Assembly: GCA_024291935.2 (NCBI GenBank) | Contig: CM044321.1 | Location: 65,466,985 to 65,530,984 of the forward strand | DNA: 64,000 nucleotides | Direction: 5' to 3' | Origin: Okapia johnstoni | Taxonomy: Eukaryota > Chordata > Mammalia > Artiodactyla > Giraffidae | Made by a program: the position numbers and the translations under genes | The notes under the pieces: generated by a model | What the model saw: only the letters and a program-made list of their open reading frames with translations | What the model was told of the DNA's origin: nothing | The model's database searches: none | Shown here: one piece after another, positions 9,534-21,455 of the stretch | How the letters are laid out: every line of letters begins with the position of its first letter | Numbering within the stretch: the stretch's first letter is position 1

Positions 9534-11791
9534 ATGTTTCCTTAAAACTGAAGATTCAAGGTTGAGAAGAAGTCTGATTAGGAAAAAAGAAAAAAGGAAA
9601 ATTTCAAGCAGAATATCTGCAATCAGTCCTGTCTCGTCCTTCATTTGTTAGCTTTTGCTTTATTTTGAACAACTAGAGATTTCCCTCACCTACTTGGGAA
9701 CTCTACTATGCATTTGAGAGGATGTTTTTTATGTTTCACCTATGTTTTGTAACAAGAGTTTTCCTCAAATTATTTCTCATATATTAACTATCTCAGGACT
9801 AGGTATAAGCTATTCATTTCCATTTGGATATTGAATAGCTCATTCCTCATGTAGTACATTTTTATATATACTAAAGGCTGTTTCTAAACTATTATTTACT
9901 TCCACTTCTCTGTCAATTCTAGAATCAGTATCACAGTAACCATTTTTAATTGGCAGCTTTAGAGTACATTTTAATAATGTCAATTCCACTGCCATTACTC
10001 TTTTAATAGGTGGTTATTCCTGACAAATCATCTCTCTCTTAACCATGTCCTAGTAAAACACTAGAATGATAATGTTTTACCGCCTGGAAAGTCATACATT
10101 TGATTTGTAAAAATCTTCATTTATCCACAGGCTAAATTTTTAAGAGAATTTCCATCAACCTACCAAGCTCTCTGACATTACTCTTTAGGTTTTCCTTCTT
10201 TTTTGTGAATCCTTGTCCCCAAACAAACTATTCTTGTAATCTCAAAATTTGCCATTAAGAAAGGATCAGACATGAATAATTTGTAATAGCCACATGTTTT
10301 CCCTCCCACTAGTATCTGTCAGTCATGCCTTAGCCTCAACTGCAGAACTAAAAGTTCTATCTTCAAATGCTAGTCAGCAAGTGAGAGAGGTTCTATTTTT
10401 ATTCTTGAAATCCTGGAATCTTAGCTCCACTCTCCTAGTGCATAAAGTATTGATACATACCAACAGAATGCAGCTTTATTAGCACAGCCATAAACATTTA
10501 TTGTTATTATTCATCTGCCTAATGCTTCCCTTTGCCATCTGGAGATTTGACTTTAAAACTTCAACAGAAAGAAAATTCTCCTTTGTATCCCTCTTGGATT
10601 CACCTTGAAACCAGGCCTGCTCCACACAGGGTCACATCTTACAGCTGTGGGTGTGCAACACCAAGGAGCCGCACTCACACTCGGGTAAGCTTGCACCAGC
10701 CAGGTAAGGCCCTCCGCTCCCCCAGTGCCCGCCTGGGATACAAGTGAAAGAAGAGACTAGCCGGTAGTCACCCTTTTCCCCTCTATTACAAAGAGTTGTA
10801 AAGCCAATAACACAATTTATTCCCATATTTTCAATACGAACAAGAGGAAGGAAGGAAGAAAGGAAAGAGGAAGAAAAAGAGGAAGGAAAGGAATAAAAGA
10901 AGGAAGAAAGTGGAGGAGATGGAAATCTCTCCATAAAAAAAAAAAAAAGCTATGGAGAAAGTTTCAGTAAGGATACCAGAGACTGCATGGCTCTTTGGGC
11001 AGTTATATCTAGAGTCACCTTGGGTGTTCACGTGCCAAAGACAGTTACTGACTATATTCTGCGGCGTCCTACCAATGCTCAAGAAATGATGTGAATGAGT
11101 TCTTCTTGTCATCTTTGGAATTTGCAGAAACATCAATATTTTGAAGCGATGCGGAAATAAGACGGGTTCTTCTCTACACTTAGCCTGGCCAATATTTCAG
11201 TAGACTGCCCTGGCAGCCATTCAGAGAGGACTTATGTTTATTAAATAGGGGAGTAGACACAGTGTTCTTTGACCTCATATTTTCTTCCCAGCAAAATAAC
11301 TGCCATGTTTTAGAAAACAGCCTTCTATCCCATCACTTTTTCTTTACCTGCTTTAATATCTATGCCAGGGAAAACAAACTTTACACTTGAACAACTTCCA
11401 CATCCCTTTAAATGATACAGTAGATCATTTTAAGCAAATTCAAACTATGTATTATATAGCTAAGTATGCAGAAAATTGTACTCGTTCAAATGCAAGAGTG
11501 GAGCTTTAACTTGGTGTATCCAGTCCTATCTGAGCTACCCTACTCTGTTCCGGTTAATGTTTTTTGCTGGTTTCCATGGAAGCTACTTAATTAACTGCTT
11601 TTTTATTTTCCTTTAAAATCCTTGAATTTTCTAATTATCTGAAAATAATACCTTTGAGAGAATGCTTTCCATCTACAAAAATATATAAACAAATAGTTTT
11701 TAAATCAGACACCAAATATGAATATTCAAATTAGCACATTCTCGTGTGGTTTCGCTCTTCAAAGTGTTTTTACAGATAATTGAAACCATAT
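9534..11791. other. Unlabelled DNA with a purine tract
   Basis: No gene. 10838-10922 is a near-pure GGAA/GAAA purine tract. 10620-10750 is a small more G+C-rich patch with several CpG and two donor-like GGTAAG motifs (about 10684 and 10704), of unknown meaning. The open frames on the minus strand at 10632-11136 come from translating the purine tract's complement. Confidence 0.45.
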
Positions 11792-11803
11792 CAGTTTGTT
11801 CTT

Positions 11804-12078
11804 TGGAGAAGGCAATGGCACCCCATTCCAGTACTCTTGCCTGGAAAATCCCATAGACGGAGGAACCTGGTAGGCTGCAGTCTATGGGGTCGCTGAGAGT
11901 CGGACACGACTGAGAGACTTCACTTTCACTTTTCCCTTTCATGCACTGGAGAAGGAAATGGCAACCCACTCCAGTGTTCTTGCCTGGAGAATCCCAGGGA
12001 CGGCAGATCCTGGTGGGCTGCCGTCTATGGGGTCGCACAGAGTCGGACACGACTGAAGCGACTTAGCAGCAGCAGCAG
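11804..12078 (+). mobile_element. Bov-A2 SINE (dimer) with target-site duplication
   Basis: Two Bov-A units joined by 'ccctttcatgcactgg'. The first unit ends at TTCACTTTCACTTTTCC and the second at GACTTAGCAGCAGCAG. It is flanked by a direct repeat CAGTTTGTTCTT at 11792-11803 and 12079-12090, the target-site duplication. Little divergence shows it is a fairly young insertion. The 116-codon minus open frame is an artefact of the SINE. Confidence 0.93.
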
Positions 12079-12090
12079 CAGTTTGTTCTT

Positions 12091-14365
12091 ACCATTAAGT
12101 GATGACTTGGCGAACAGCAATTTTAGTAGCAGGGTCCAAATCTTAGGGAGAATGATTATGAGGCAGTATAATCAATATCTGGGGATGTGGGATCAAACAG
12201 TAAAGGATAAGGAAAAGGATACATACAATTTTGTACCATAAAGCTCCAGAAACCTAATTCATAGTGAAGAAAAACATTTCTCTTCACACTGACGAATTAG
12301 AGATAGTGAGGGAAAATGCTGCCATTTGTCTTAACTAGGTCTTAATACAGTAAATGAATGGATAGTGTCATGACACATTCATTCTTTTGGAGATATTTTC
12401 ACAGTTGATGGAGATTCTGGTGCAGTTGATAACCACAGCAATCATGAAACTAGATAAACTTGCCACCTTGCTAAGAAGGTTTTGTTACTTTAAAGTCCAG
12501 TCTTAATCTTATTACAAATATTGCCTTATTACAAATATTTGCTTTATTACAAAAATGTGTTAACAAAATAAAAAATTATGATCTCAAAAAAAAATTATGA
12601 TTGCTTATTTTAGCAAGTAAAATAAAATACTGCTCTCATGCAGATTCTTAATACTTAAAATTATTCACATAACTGAATAACTAGCACATCTCTATTTGAT
12701 ACTGTGTTTACAAATCCTTATTCTTCATGGTCATTTACTACTAGTATTGGAGCTATAAAATATGATACTTTCACTTCATTAGATATAGCTCAATGCTATT
12801 AATAAAACAGATGAGTTATCAAGGTACCAGCTCTAATGATAAGGCAATTCTTTGTCTCAGGCAACAGTCTTTTTGACAGCCATCATGTAAGCTCAGATAG
12901 TGTATGACATTGAAAATTTTCAGGGAATGTGAACATAGCTAATTCAACTTTACTTCTATAACTACTTCAATATAGCCCCTGTCTGTCAAAACACATCAAT
13001 TCCAGGAAAAGTCACTGAGGGAGGCAAAAACCTCTCAGTATGAGGGTGTTTTAATTAATGCTATAAGCCAAAATAAAAAAAGTGGTCAATTAAAAAACTC
13101 AATGACTAACAGGTACCTAAACTAACTTTAAAATTTTTATTTAATAATCTTATGAACATTAAGTCTGTCTACAATTTGAAACATCAAAACATTATATGCC
13201 ATGCATAATTTAAATACCAATTTATTTTATTTTTGAAAGCAATTCTAGGGTAGGAAATTATACAATGAGTGTACAGCTTCAGCAACATAACAGTCTCTGA
13301 TGAGATAAATCTTTTATGCTCTTTCCAGTAGGGTAATTTATTAATGGGCAAACTTATAATGTTTATTATAGCAAAAATTATTTCTACACAGTCAAACAGA
13401 ACAACAATGTTGGTGTCTGGGATGGATTAAATTGTGATTTTCAAGCAATAAATTGAATTTGTAAAAAAATCTAAAGTATCTCACTTGAGAAAGAGCAACC
13501 AGGCAGTTGAGTAAATATTAGCAGTTCAAAGGGGCACACAGAGCTGCTTCAGACTAAGGCTGCACCAGAGGCAGTGAAAATCAAAGTACTCTGAAAGCAG
13601 GAAGAATATTTTTAAGCCTATATGCATGGGGTCTTGAACAAAAATGTGATTGATTCATGTTTACCGAATTTGTTTGAACTAAAATGAATTAATTCAAGGA
13701 AGAAAGTGTTCCCTTCCTAATCTTAAGTGCTTTTATAACCAAGTTGGTGAGAACAAGTAAGAGTTCCTAAAATTCATTCCCATTAATGGATCAAGAAGAA
13801 TCACAGAGGCCTAATTTCCTTCTGCTCATCAGAAGAGCTGAAATGCTATTTTTTTTTCATTACGAGCATTTAAAACTTAATGATTTAAAGTCAGATACTT
13901 AAGAGTGAAAGTCACATCTCCAGTGCATGTTCGTACTTGTTTAGTGGCTTCTAAATCTGTGCTTGTAAACAAAATTATTCTTAGTCCTTTGACAACTGCT
14001 ATTTGTCCTGTAGGAAAATTAGTCCCTAAGGAGATGCAAATTGTTTGCTAGTACTTGATGGCTTTGTAGTAATTACCATGCTATCAGATACCTCAGAATT
14101 AAGATAAGCCTTGGCATCAAAATTCCATATGGTTGATTCTAAAATAAAATGCTTAGATGGGCAGAATACTAAATGACATGCATTGAGTAAGTAAAACCCT
14201 GGGCCAAGTTCATCTCAGACCTGGAGCTATCACAAGTTGTATCTGAGATCAAACAAAGGCCATGTGAATGCCGCAACATGTAATAAATAATTGAAAAAGC
14301 TGCAGTTTCAAGGAAGTTCAGGTCAGCAACAGTAATTGATATACATGACTATTACTAAAATTAAT
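12091..14365. other. Long unlabelled A+T-rich stretch
   Basis: No gene and no nameable repeat over more than 2 kb. Small local tandems occur at 12510-12560 (three 'ttattacaaa' units) and 12568-12602 (two 'aaattatgat' units). Low G+C and many stop codons in all frames argue against coding use. Confidence 0.5.
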
Positions 14366-14468
14366 CTGCTGCTGCTGCTGCTTTGTCACTTCGGTCATGT
14401 CTAACTCTGTGTGACCCTATGGACTACAGCCCGCCAGGCTCCTCTGTCCGTGGGATTCTCTAGAAAGA
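14366..14468 (-). mobile_element. Bov-A monomer fragment
   Basis: Reverse-strand Bov-A unit with CTG-repeat end (14367-14382), then TGTGACCCTATGGACTACAG and CCAGGCTCCTCTGTCC. It stops at ATTCTCTAG, so about half of a Bov-A2 is present. Confidence 0.85.
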
Positions 14469-14679
14469 GTATACTAATCATAATTTATCTCTGTAGGAGA
14501 AGATGAGAGGATGGAGAGGATAACATTTTCCTAATGAATGATGAAAACAACAACGCTAAATCAGCCTTTCTCTACACTTGTCCTCATGTAGAGATCACTG
14601 ATTCCCATGTACTTCCATCATCTTTATGGAGAGTATTCCTAACTTTCTAGCATTCCTAACCATGACTTGCTTGATATTA

Positions 14680-14785
14680 ATCCTTTACCTTTAAAGAAGT
14701 TTTTATTGAGCATACATCAAGTCCTCTACTAGATGCTTGGGTTATATTGACAAGCAAGAGGAATAAAATTTCAATTAAAAGAATG
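14680..14785 (-). mobile_element. L2 LINE 3'-end remnant
   Basis: 'tttttattgagcatac', 'tctactagatgcttggg' and 'gacaagcaagagg' in that order follow the reverse complement of the L2 3' end (normally TTTATTGAGCACCTACTATGT and so on). Strongly diverged. Confidence 0.45.
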
Positions 14786-14919
14786 GTTAATTTTCAAATA
14801 ATTTCATAACTGTAGGAAAGTTGGAAAGTTAGTATAAAGAATTCTCTTGTATACTTTTCAACCAGAGTACTAAAATGTTAATATTTATCACATGTGCATC
14901 ATCACTCTCTCTTTCTCGC

Positions 14920-15335
14920 TCTATATAGATATATTTATATACAATATTACACATACTTTATATGAACTTATTTTATACAAGTATTAATTGAAATAAATAA
15001 AATATATATAAGTAATGTATAATAACATATATACATATAGAGAGGTAGAATGATAATGCATATATATGTGTGTGTGTATATATAGAAATATATACATTTT
15101 AGGGAGAAATACTTTTGCTAGATAAAATTTATTCAGGCATGAGGTATAGTGTTGTTGGCATTGTTCAATGCTAATGAGTCAATAAAAATATATAGATATT
15201 ATTACATGTTTAGCATATGTTATATACTATATATTATATAGTATCACACATATGTTATATAGTATACCATATATATTACATTATATATAGAATATATTTA
15301 CAACATATATTATATAACATACATAGTATATACAT
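14920..15335. repeat. TA/TATG-rich low-complexity tract
   Basis: Long run of ATATAT, TATACA and a GTGTGTGT patch (15067-15077). Many small palindromic TATA units could fold or slip. It lies within the old L1 remnant and forms the target site of the next Bov-tA. Confidence 0.8.
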
Positions 15336-15552
15336 GTGTGTGTGCATGCTTGCTCAGTAGCTCAGTCATGTCCAACTCTTTGGGACACTATGAACTGTCC
15401 TGCCAGGCTCCTCTGTCTATGGAATTTTCCAGGCAAGAATACTGGAATGGATTGCTATTTCCTTCTCCAGGAGATCTTCCCAACCTAGGGAGTGAACCCA
15501 TATCTCCTGCATTGGTAGGCAGATTCTTCACCACTGAACCACCTGGGAAGCC
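15334..15552 (-). mobile_element. Bov-tA SINE with target-site duplication
   Basis: Reverse-strand Bov-tA from the 'gctcagtcatgtccaactc' end to the tRNA-Glu-like head CCACCTGGGAAGCCC. Flanks CATAGTATATAC (15322-15333) and CATAGTGTATAC (15553-15564) agree in 11 of 12 bases, the target-site duplication. The 80-codon plus frame here is a repeat artefact. Confidence 0.92.
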
Positions 15553-16544
15553 CATAGTGTATACTGTATATATTAAATAAAGAATCTTTAAACAAAAACT
15601 GACTTAAAACCAGATCATATGCTGGCCAGTTGATGGAAATGTAATCAGAGGCTTGTAGGAACATAACCTGTTAATACCTCTAGGAGCAGTGCTAAGTATT
15701 TACCAATTCAGTGTATATGAAAACTTTCTAGAACATAACTACTGTGAATAACAACTGTAATTTAAGCCATACATCAATTTATTTTTAATACTTCAGTGTG
15801 TATTTCCTAAAATTATGGACCTTTCCTTACACACCCACAGCACAATTATCAAAATCAAATCATTACAATTGATAGAGTGCTATTATATAATCTATTGATC
15901 TGATTCAGATTTCTCCATTTGTCTCATTGCTGTCCATTATTGCAAAATTAAAATATTCCTTTTTCTGGTCTATTTCCTTATCACACACTGCATCTTTTAA
16001 TCCTGGTTTTTTAGTTTCCTTTAATCTAGGTCAGTTTCTCTATCTTTCATGACATTTTAACATTTTTGGAGCTTTGGCCACTTAGTTTATAGAATGCCCC
16101 TTTATTTGGATTTGTTTGATGTTCTCTAATTTAAATTCAGCATGTTTTGGGAGGAACAATACAGAAATGATTCAGTATCCTTAATATACAATACTAGGAT
16201 CTATATGATATATCCATTGTCCTAATACTTGGTTACTTGGATGGTGTAGTGTCTGTCAGTTAGTCTACTGAAAAGATAGTATATTACATGTGTAGTTAAG
16301 TAAATGTCTTCTGAGAAAAATCTCCTATAATCATGAAATTAATATCATAGGAAAAGAAAAGACGAAGAAAAATTCTAATTTTAGGCACTGATAGACTATC
16401 AAGAAAACAAAATAAGGTAACAGGATAGAATTTGTGTATATTCAAGGACAGAAGATGCCTTTATCTTGTTTTGTAAGTAACTTAACATAAATTTTTAAGA
16501 GGTGCTATGTTTACATGGTTTAAAATTCTTTTGAATTTTAGAAA

Positions 16545-16900
16545 AGATGGCAGCATTAGCATGGTTTTTAAATCTCCTCAAATCTCCGCATAAATATAGA
16601 GAACTAGGAAAACAAAACCCAAAATCTATAGCCAATATCTACAAAAGTCCAGAGGATGAAGTGTACTCATGAACCCAGAAAGCCAAGCAGGTGGGGGCCA
16701 ACCACCGACAGCTACTTACTTGTACGCTACCAGCATCTGCACAGAAGGAAACATAGGAAATCAACAGAGCACCCAGTGGACCTCAGAACACCAAAATAAG
16801 GAAAAGGTCTTCACCGCAAAGCTCAGGGAGCCATCTGAGAACGAGAGCTGAAACTGAGAGAGGAATTGCACACACTTCAACAGTGGATAATGCAGTAGGT
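16545..16900 (+). mobile_element. Possible L1 5'-UTR remnant
   Basis: It starts 'aaaagatggcagcattagca' and continues with an A-rich stretch and alternating polar tracts, in the style of 5' ends of old L1 copies (which often begin AAGATGGC). A 60-codon frame at 16669-16851 has no known counterpart. This is a resemblance, not a confirmed match. Confidence 0.3.
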
Positions 16901-18644
16901 CTACAGTAAGCTTGTGAAACTTACATTCACAAGGGAGATATCTTCAACACTTGTTCTGTGATCCTGCAGAAAGAGGTCTAGGGACCAGACCCAAGGCTAA
17001 GGTCTTGTTCCTTCTAGTTTGATTCATAGTAGGTAGCTTGATTGGAAAAGAACATCCTATTTAAAATAAATGAATATAAGAGAGGACTAGAGAAGCCCTT
17101 CAAGAATGAATATTACTATGGAGGGAAAATAAAAGTGGTGTGGAGCTGCAGACATGTCCTCATAGGACAGCAGAAGTAGCTTCTCTGTGCCCAGAACTTG
17201 AGGATGGGACTAAAGGGGACATTGCACTTTTATTTGGGGGACATCATTAAAGTCCAATTGCGAAATGAATGTTTTTAATATCGCAAGTGGCCATAGTTTT
17301 ATGGAATGGAGAGATTCTTGTCCTGGGGACAGAACATGATCAGAATCCCGGAGAAGATTTGGGCCTCCTTTTTTTCCGTCTCTGTTTTCTCACTCTACCT
17401 TCTACTTCGGTATAACTTCATATCTACCCATTTTAAGACAATTTCATGAGGGACCTCTGGACATAGACTGGTTGTATCCTGATTGTGGGTAAAACTGAAG
17501 TGACCAAAATACATAAGAAAAGATGTCAAACTTTAAAAATAACCTGAGAAACTGGAATAAAAATAATGAAATAGCTTAAACCAGTTTTAAACATCATCAG
17601 TGATGTCCAGATACTTTTAAAATCAGTTTCTCTTTAATTCAAAATTTAATGCAGCATATAGCTCTATGAGCATATTTTAAAGCATAAGTAACTCAGATTT
17701 TTAAAATGCCAAAATAATGGCATAAAAACAACAAAAGTGTCAATATTTTGGTACCAAGTTAGCACAATATGTCAGAATACTGATATCTGCAATTACAACC
17801 ACAAGTAAGGAGTGAAATACTGATTTCATAATAGAATTATCTGCATTGACATAAAGCAAATGGTAGATTTAGAGAAATGTTTAGAGAAAAAAGAAGTTTC
17901 CTGAGGAAAGAATTATTTGTCATTTATTAGGTATGTGACCCTGGAAGAAATATTCCATGAAACTCAAGAAGGATATAGAGAATACTTTGGTGTAGAAACA
18001 AAACAAGATGAAAATCCTAAGATGGAAATAAAAGTCAACCGTATCACACATTGAGGTCATAGAGAAGGAGGATTGGAAAGAAGACTTTGAATTGGATAAG
18101 TCAAGGTTACTTGTAAAAAATGAACAAGTATTTTCAGTATGAGGGTAGGGCAACTTTTATGTAACAGAATTAAAAAGTGATTGAATGGGGCAAATCTGAT
18201 AGCAATACCTGTGGAACAATCTTCCACCATATACTAGGACACAAGTAAAGAGGGAAATGGAATGGTGCCATGGGAAAAAGGACCATGAGATGACATTTTT
18301 GATATAGAGGAGAGATTAGTTCATTCTAAATGGAAGGGGAAGGGCTTGCAGAGACCGAGTTTTCAATAGTTGAGAGGGGTGGAACACTGATGGATCAAAG
18401 TCCCTGGGGAAGCAGGAGGCAATGGACAGAAAGCAGAAAAAAGGACTGGCCGTGAGATCAATGCTGCCACTTCCAGGTGGAGTATCACCTTTAAAAATAT
18501 CTTCCAAAACGTAGACATACTTGATTTTATGTTCCCATTTGGCAGCACAGTAGTGCTATTTCTGATGCTGTGATGGTCATTAAAAAAACTGTTTAACATG
18601 ACCCTGGCTTTGAAGCTTTCATAATATAAGGTGTGGGGGGGAAA
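16901..18644. other. Unlabelled A+T-rich DNA
   Basis: No gene or certain repeat. The frames at 17920-18153 and 18316-18507 on minus are chance. One stretch (17920-18320) has the look of a decayed LINE but I cannot place it. Confidence 0.45.
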
Positions 18645-18870
18645 CAAGAACAAATAATAATAATAATGATGGTAGTTAACAATGTTTAAGTTCCTACCAT
18701 ATGCTAGACATTCAGCTAAATTCTTAATATACAGTATTTCACTAAATGTGTACCTTCCCTTATAATGTAGTTGTTGACCAGAGATACAAAGTTTGAGAAA
18801 CTCATTCAAAGTCACACACACATTGATAGAAATAAAATTCAGATCCAGTTCTGACTCCAATGCCAGCTAT
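18645..18870 (-). mobile_element. MIR SINE remnant
   Basis: Reverse-complement MIR order: 'taataataataatgatgg' lead, 'ctaccatatgctagacatt' at about 18695, 'ttcactaaatgtgtacctt' at about 18737, 'caaagtcacacacacattg' at about 18808, then 'attcagatccagttctgac' at about 18837. The minus frame at 18363-18860 only crosses this relic. Confidence 0.7.
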
Positions 18871-19337
18871 TGTGCTGTTTTATCTACTAGATAAAATATG
18901 ATTAAAGGTCAAGTTATATCTGATAGGTTTTATTTGTGTTCTAGGGTTTAGAGAATAAAGATCATTATGGACAGGGCTTTCAGCAAAAACTTGTAAAGCC
19001 ATCAATTTTTGTTTTCTCATTTGACAGCCTTTGGTAACCAGAGTGGACGGGTTTGGAGTAGTGCCTGGGCTGGGCATGTAGCTGTGACCATGGATATATG
19101 ACAGAGGTTGGCCTGAAGCAGCATGCAAAATGTGTTTGTTAATCAGAGTTCTGTAGGGGAGAAACTCCAATTTTGGTCAGCTCTCTTGTTGAATGAATTT
19201 CTGGCTCTGCTTCCCCAAAGGGGCTCACGTGGGGTCATACACAGTGGTCTTAAATCCTAAGCCACACCAGTGTTGGAGACAGTGGGAGAAGAAGAGGAAT
19301 CAAGATCAGGGTACCCAATAGAGCAGTTACAAAATGT
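18871..19337. other. Unlabelled DNA
   Basis: No gene or repeat recognised. The 96-codon minus frame (18880-19170) has no known motif, signal or splice context. Confidence 0.45.
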
Positions 19338-19443
19338 GGGTCCCTGGTGGCTCTGTCCCATGGACAGAGGAGCCTGGCGAGCTACAGTTCATCGGGTTGC
19401 AAAGAGTCAGACATGACTGAGCAACTAACACTTTCACTTTCTC
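19338..19443 (+). mobile_element. Bov-tA SINE with internal deletion
   Basis: The tRNA-like head (GTCCCTGGTGGCTC) runs directly into the tail half (TGTCCCATGGACAGAGGAG), so the middle (about 95 bp) is missing. The end CACTTTCACTTTCTC is normal. Confidence 0.85.
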
Positions 19444-19862
19444 AAGACAACAAAACTGGGAAGACTAATTGTGTGGCTATGGCCCAGTGATATCTGACTA
19501 CCCCAGGGTTACTTGACAGCAAACCCAAGCCCTCCACTTACTAGTCTCCCCACAGTGGCCATTGCATTTTTTCCACTGGTTCCAAATGCCTTGCCTCTCC
19601 ATTGTTCCTTTATATGGCAGGTGCTTCTTCCACCAATAACAACAGCAGGGGTTTATCTAATTTCATTGCCTCAGAGTTAAATTTGTTTATCCCAGTGTAA
19701 TACAGGAAGCTTATCCATCCATATTCATCTTTAACTCTCTTTTAGTTAACTTCATAAAACAAAGCCTGGCATTTCAACTTGCTTATCATTTCCTTTTTTA
19801 GCAACTTAGAACATGATCTATCAGAGCTTCGACAGAGGATAAGTCAGAGGTCAATACTGTGC
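19444..19862. other. Unlabelled DNA
   Basis: No gene, RNA or repeat recognised. Confidence 0.45.
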
Positions 19863-19875
19863 TGCCAAGTGGGAA

Positions 19876-20089
19876 GGGCTTCCCTGGTGGCTCAGTGGTA
19901 AAGAATCTGCCTGCCAATGCTGGAAATGCAGGAGACTCAGGTTCGATCAGGAAGATCCCCTGGAGGAGGAAATGGCAACCCACCCCAGCATTCTTGCCTG
20001 GAAAATCCCATGGGCAGAGAAGCCTGGAAGGCTACAATCCATGGGGTGGCAAAGAGTGTGACACAATTTAGTGACTGAACATACATGCA
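19876..20089 (+). mobile_element. Bov-tA SINE with target-site duplication
   Basis: Full Bov-tA from GGCTTCCCTGGTGGCTCAG to GTGACTGAACATAC. The flanking direct repeat TGCCAAGTGGGAA at 19863-19875 and 20090-20102 is perfect over 13 bp. Confidence 0.95.
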
Positions 20090-20451
20090 TGCCAAGTGGG
20101 AACATGAAATCAAGTACTTCTACCTTGTGCCTTTTGGACCTTTTATTTTTGGCTGTGCCTGGTCTTAAGTTGCTATACTTGAGATCTTCTATCTTCATTG
20201 TGGCATGCAGGATCTTTAGTTTCTCATGAGAAACTTTGCATGACAGAAGGGAGTAGAATGATATATAAAAAGCGCTGAAAGAAGAAAAGTATCAACCAAG
20301 AATAGCAATAAACTTGCCTTCAAAAATGAGAGATAAATACTTCCCATGGCAAAAGAGAAAGAGGAAATCCATCATCTCTAGACTTGTTTTACAGGAAATG
20401 TTAAAGGAAACTCTTCTGTTGAAACAAAAGTTTGGCTAAAACAGCAACATG

Positions 20452-20706
20452 AAAACCTGCAATCCAATCCTTTGGCCACCTGATGCGAAGAGCCAACTCA
20501 TAGGAAAAGACCTTGATGCCGGGAAAGATTGAGGGCAGGAGGAGAAGGGGGCGGCCGAGGATGAGATGGTTAGATAGCATCACTAACTCAATGGACATGA
20601 ATTTCAGCAAACTCTGGGAGATACTGAGGGACAGAGGAGCCTGGCATGCTGCAGTCCATGGGTCACAAAGAGCTGGACACGACTTAGTGACTGAACAACA
20701 ACAACA
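20452..20706 (+). mobile_element. BovB LINE 3' end, short copy
   Basis: Starts at 'caatcctttggccacctgat' and ends at the tail GACTGAACAACAACAACAC. Typical inner landmarks are 'gccgggaaagattgagggca' and 'gcatgctgcagtccatggg'. It is a 5'-truncated insertion inside the older L1 above. Confidence 0.88.
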
Positions 20707-20751
20707 CGATAGGGAAACCACCTAAATGTCCATCAACAGATGATTGGATAA

Positions 20752-21073
20752 TATTTTTTTCTTTTAAGTCATTTGCTCATGTCCAACTCTTTGCAATCCC
20801 ATAGACTATATAGCCCATGGAATTCTCCAGGCCAGAAAACTGGAGTGGGTAGCCTTTCCCTTCTCCAGGGGATCTTCCAAACTCAGGGATCGAACCCAGG
20901 TCTCCAACATTGCTGGCAGATTCTTTACCAGCTGAGCCACAAGGGAAGCCCAAGAATACTGGAGTGGGTAGCCTATCCCTTCTCCAGCGGATCTTCCCGA
21001 CCCAGGGATCAAACCAGGGTCTTCCTGCATTGCAGATGGATTCTTTACCAACTGAGCTATGAGGGAAGTCCCA
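20752..21073 (-). mobile_element. Bov-tA SINE with duplicated head section, target-site duplication
   Basis: On the minus strand a tRNA-Glu-like head section occurs twice (GAGCCACAAGGGAAGCCC at about 20934, and 'gagctatgagggaagtccc' at 21054-21072), followed by one body. This is the tandem-headed form (Bov-tA3 type). ATTGGATAA flanks it at 20743-20751 and 21074-21082. It interrupts the old L1. The long overlapping frames on both strands are artefacts. Confidence 0.93.
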
Positions 21074-21455
21074 ATTGGATAAATAAAATGTGCTATACAC
21101 AAACACAGATATTATTCAGCCTGAAAAAAAAAAAAGGAAGAAAATCTTGACCTTTATGACAACATATACAGACCTGGAAGGCATTATGAGAAGTAAAGTT
21201 AGCCATAGAAGTACAAATACTGCATGATTCCATTTATATGAGGTATCTAAAATATTCACACTCATAGAAACAGAAGGTAGAATGGTGGTTGTCAAAGGCT
21301 AGGGACAGAGGGGAGCAAATGGGAAGTTGCTTTTTAATGGGTATAAAGTTTCAATTATAAAAGCTGAATGAGTTCTAGAGATTAGCTGTACAACATTGCG
21401 CCTATAACTAGCAATACTGTATTGTGCACTTAAAGATCTGTGCCCTGAGATCTGA

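Larger units (their letters stand above)
14790..16330. mobile_element. Old L1 (L1M-type) 3'-UTR-like tract, interrupted
   Basis: Several segments match in order a widespread old L1-associated sequence: 'aaagaattctcttgtata' at about 14836, 'actctctctttctcgctct' at about 14904, 'tacttcagtgtgtatttcc' at about 15789, 'ctttaatctaggtcag' at about 16019, 'tttgatgttctctaa' at about 16117 and 'aatacagaaatgattcagt' at about 16158. It is broken by TA-rich expansion (14925-15335) and by a Bov-tA at 15334-15552. Orientation and subfamily are not certain from memory. Confidence 0.55.
20255..21455 (+). mobile_element. Old L1 (L1M-type) 3' part, carrying two younger insertions
   Basis: Three pieces of one L1 run in order. 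20265-20440 has 'gcgctgaaagaagaaaag' and 'ccttcaaaaatgagag'. 20707-20751 has 'aaatgtccatcaacagatga'. 21074-21450 has 'atactgcatgattccattta', 'tagaatggtggttgtcaaa' and 'gcaatactgtattgtgcact'. A BovB 3' end and a tandem-headed Bov-tA sit between the pieces. There is no intact ORF2 reading frame. Confidence 0.8.

Noticed and set aside
10838..10922. Purine tract as a functional triplex element
   Set aside because: GGAA/GAAA tracts are common simple repeats. No mirror symmetry beyond low complexity.
18363..18860. 165-codon minus frame as a coding exon
   Set aside because: It crosses a MIR relic and A+T-rich DNA, has low-complexity Y runs, no known domain and no splice context.
20777..21150. Overlapping 98-125-codon frames on both strands
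   Set aside because: All lie in Bov-tA SINE sequence; such frames occur in most copies.
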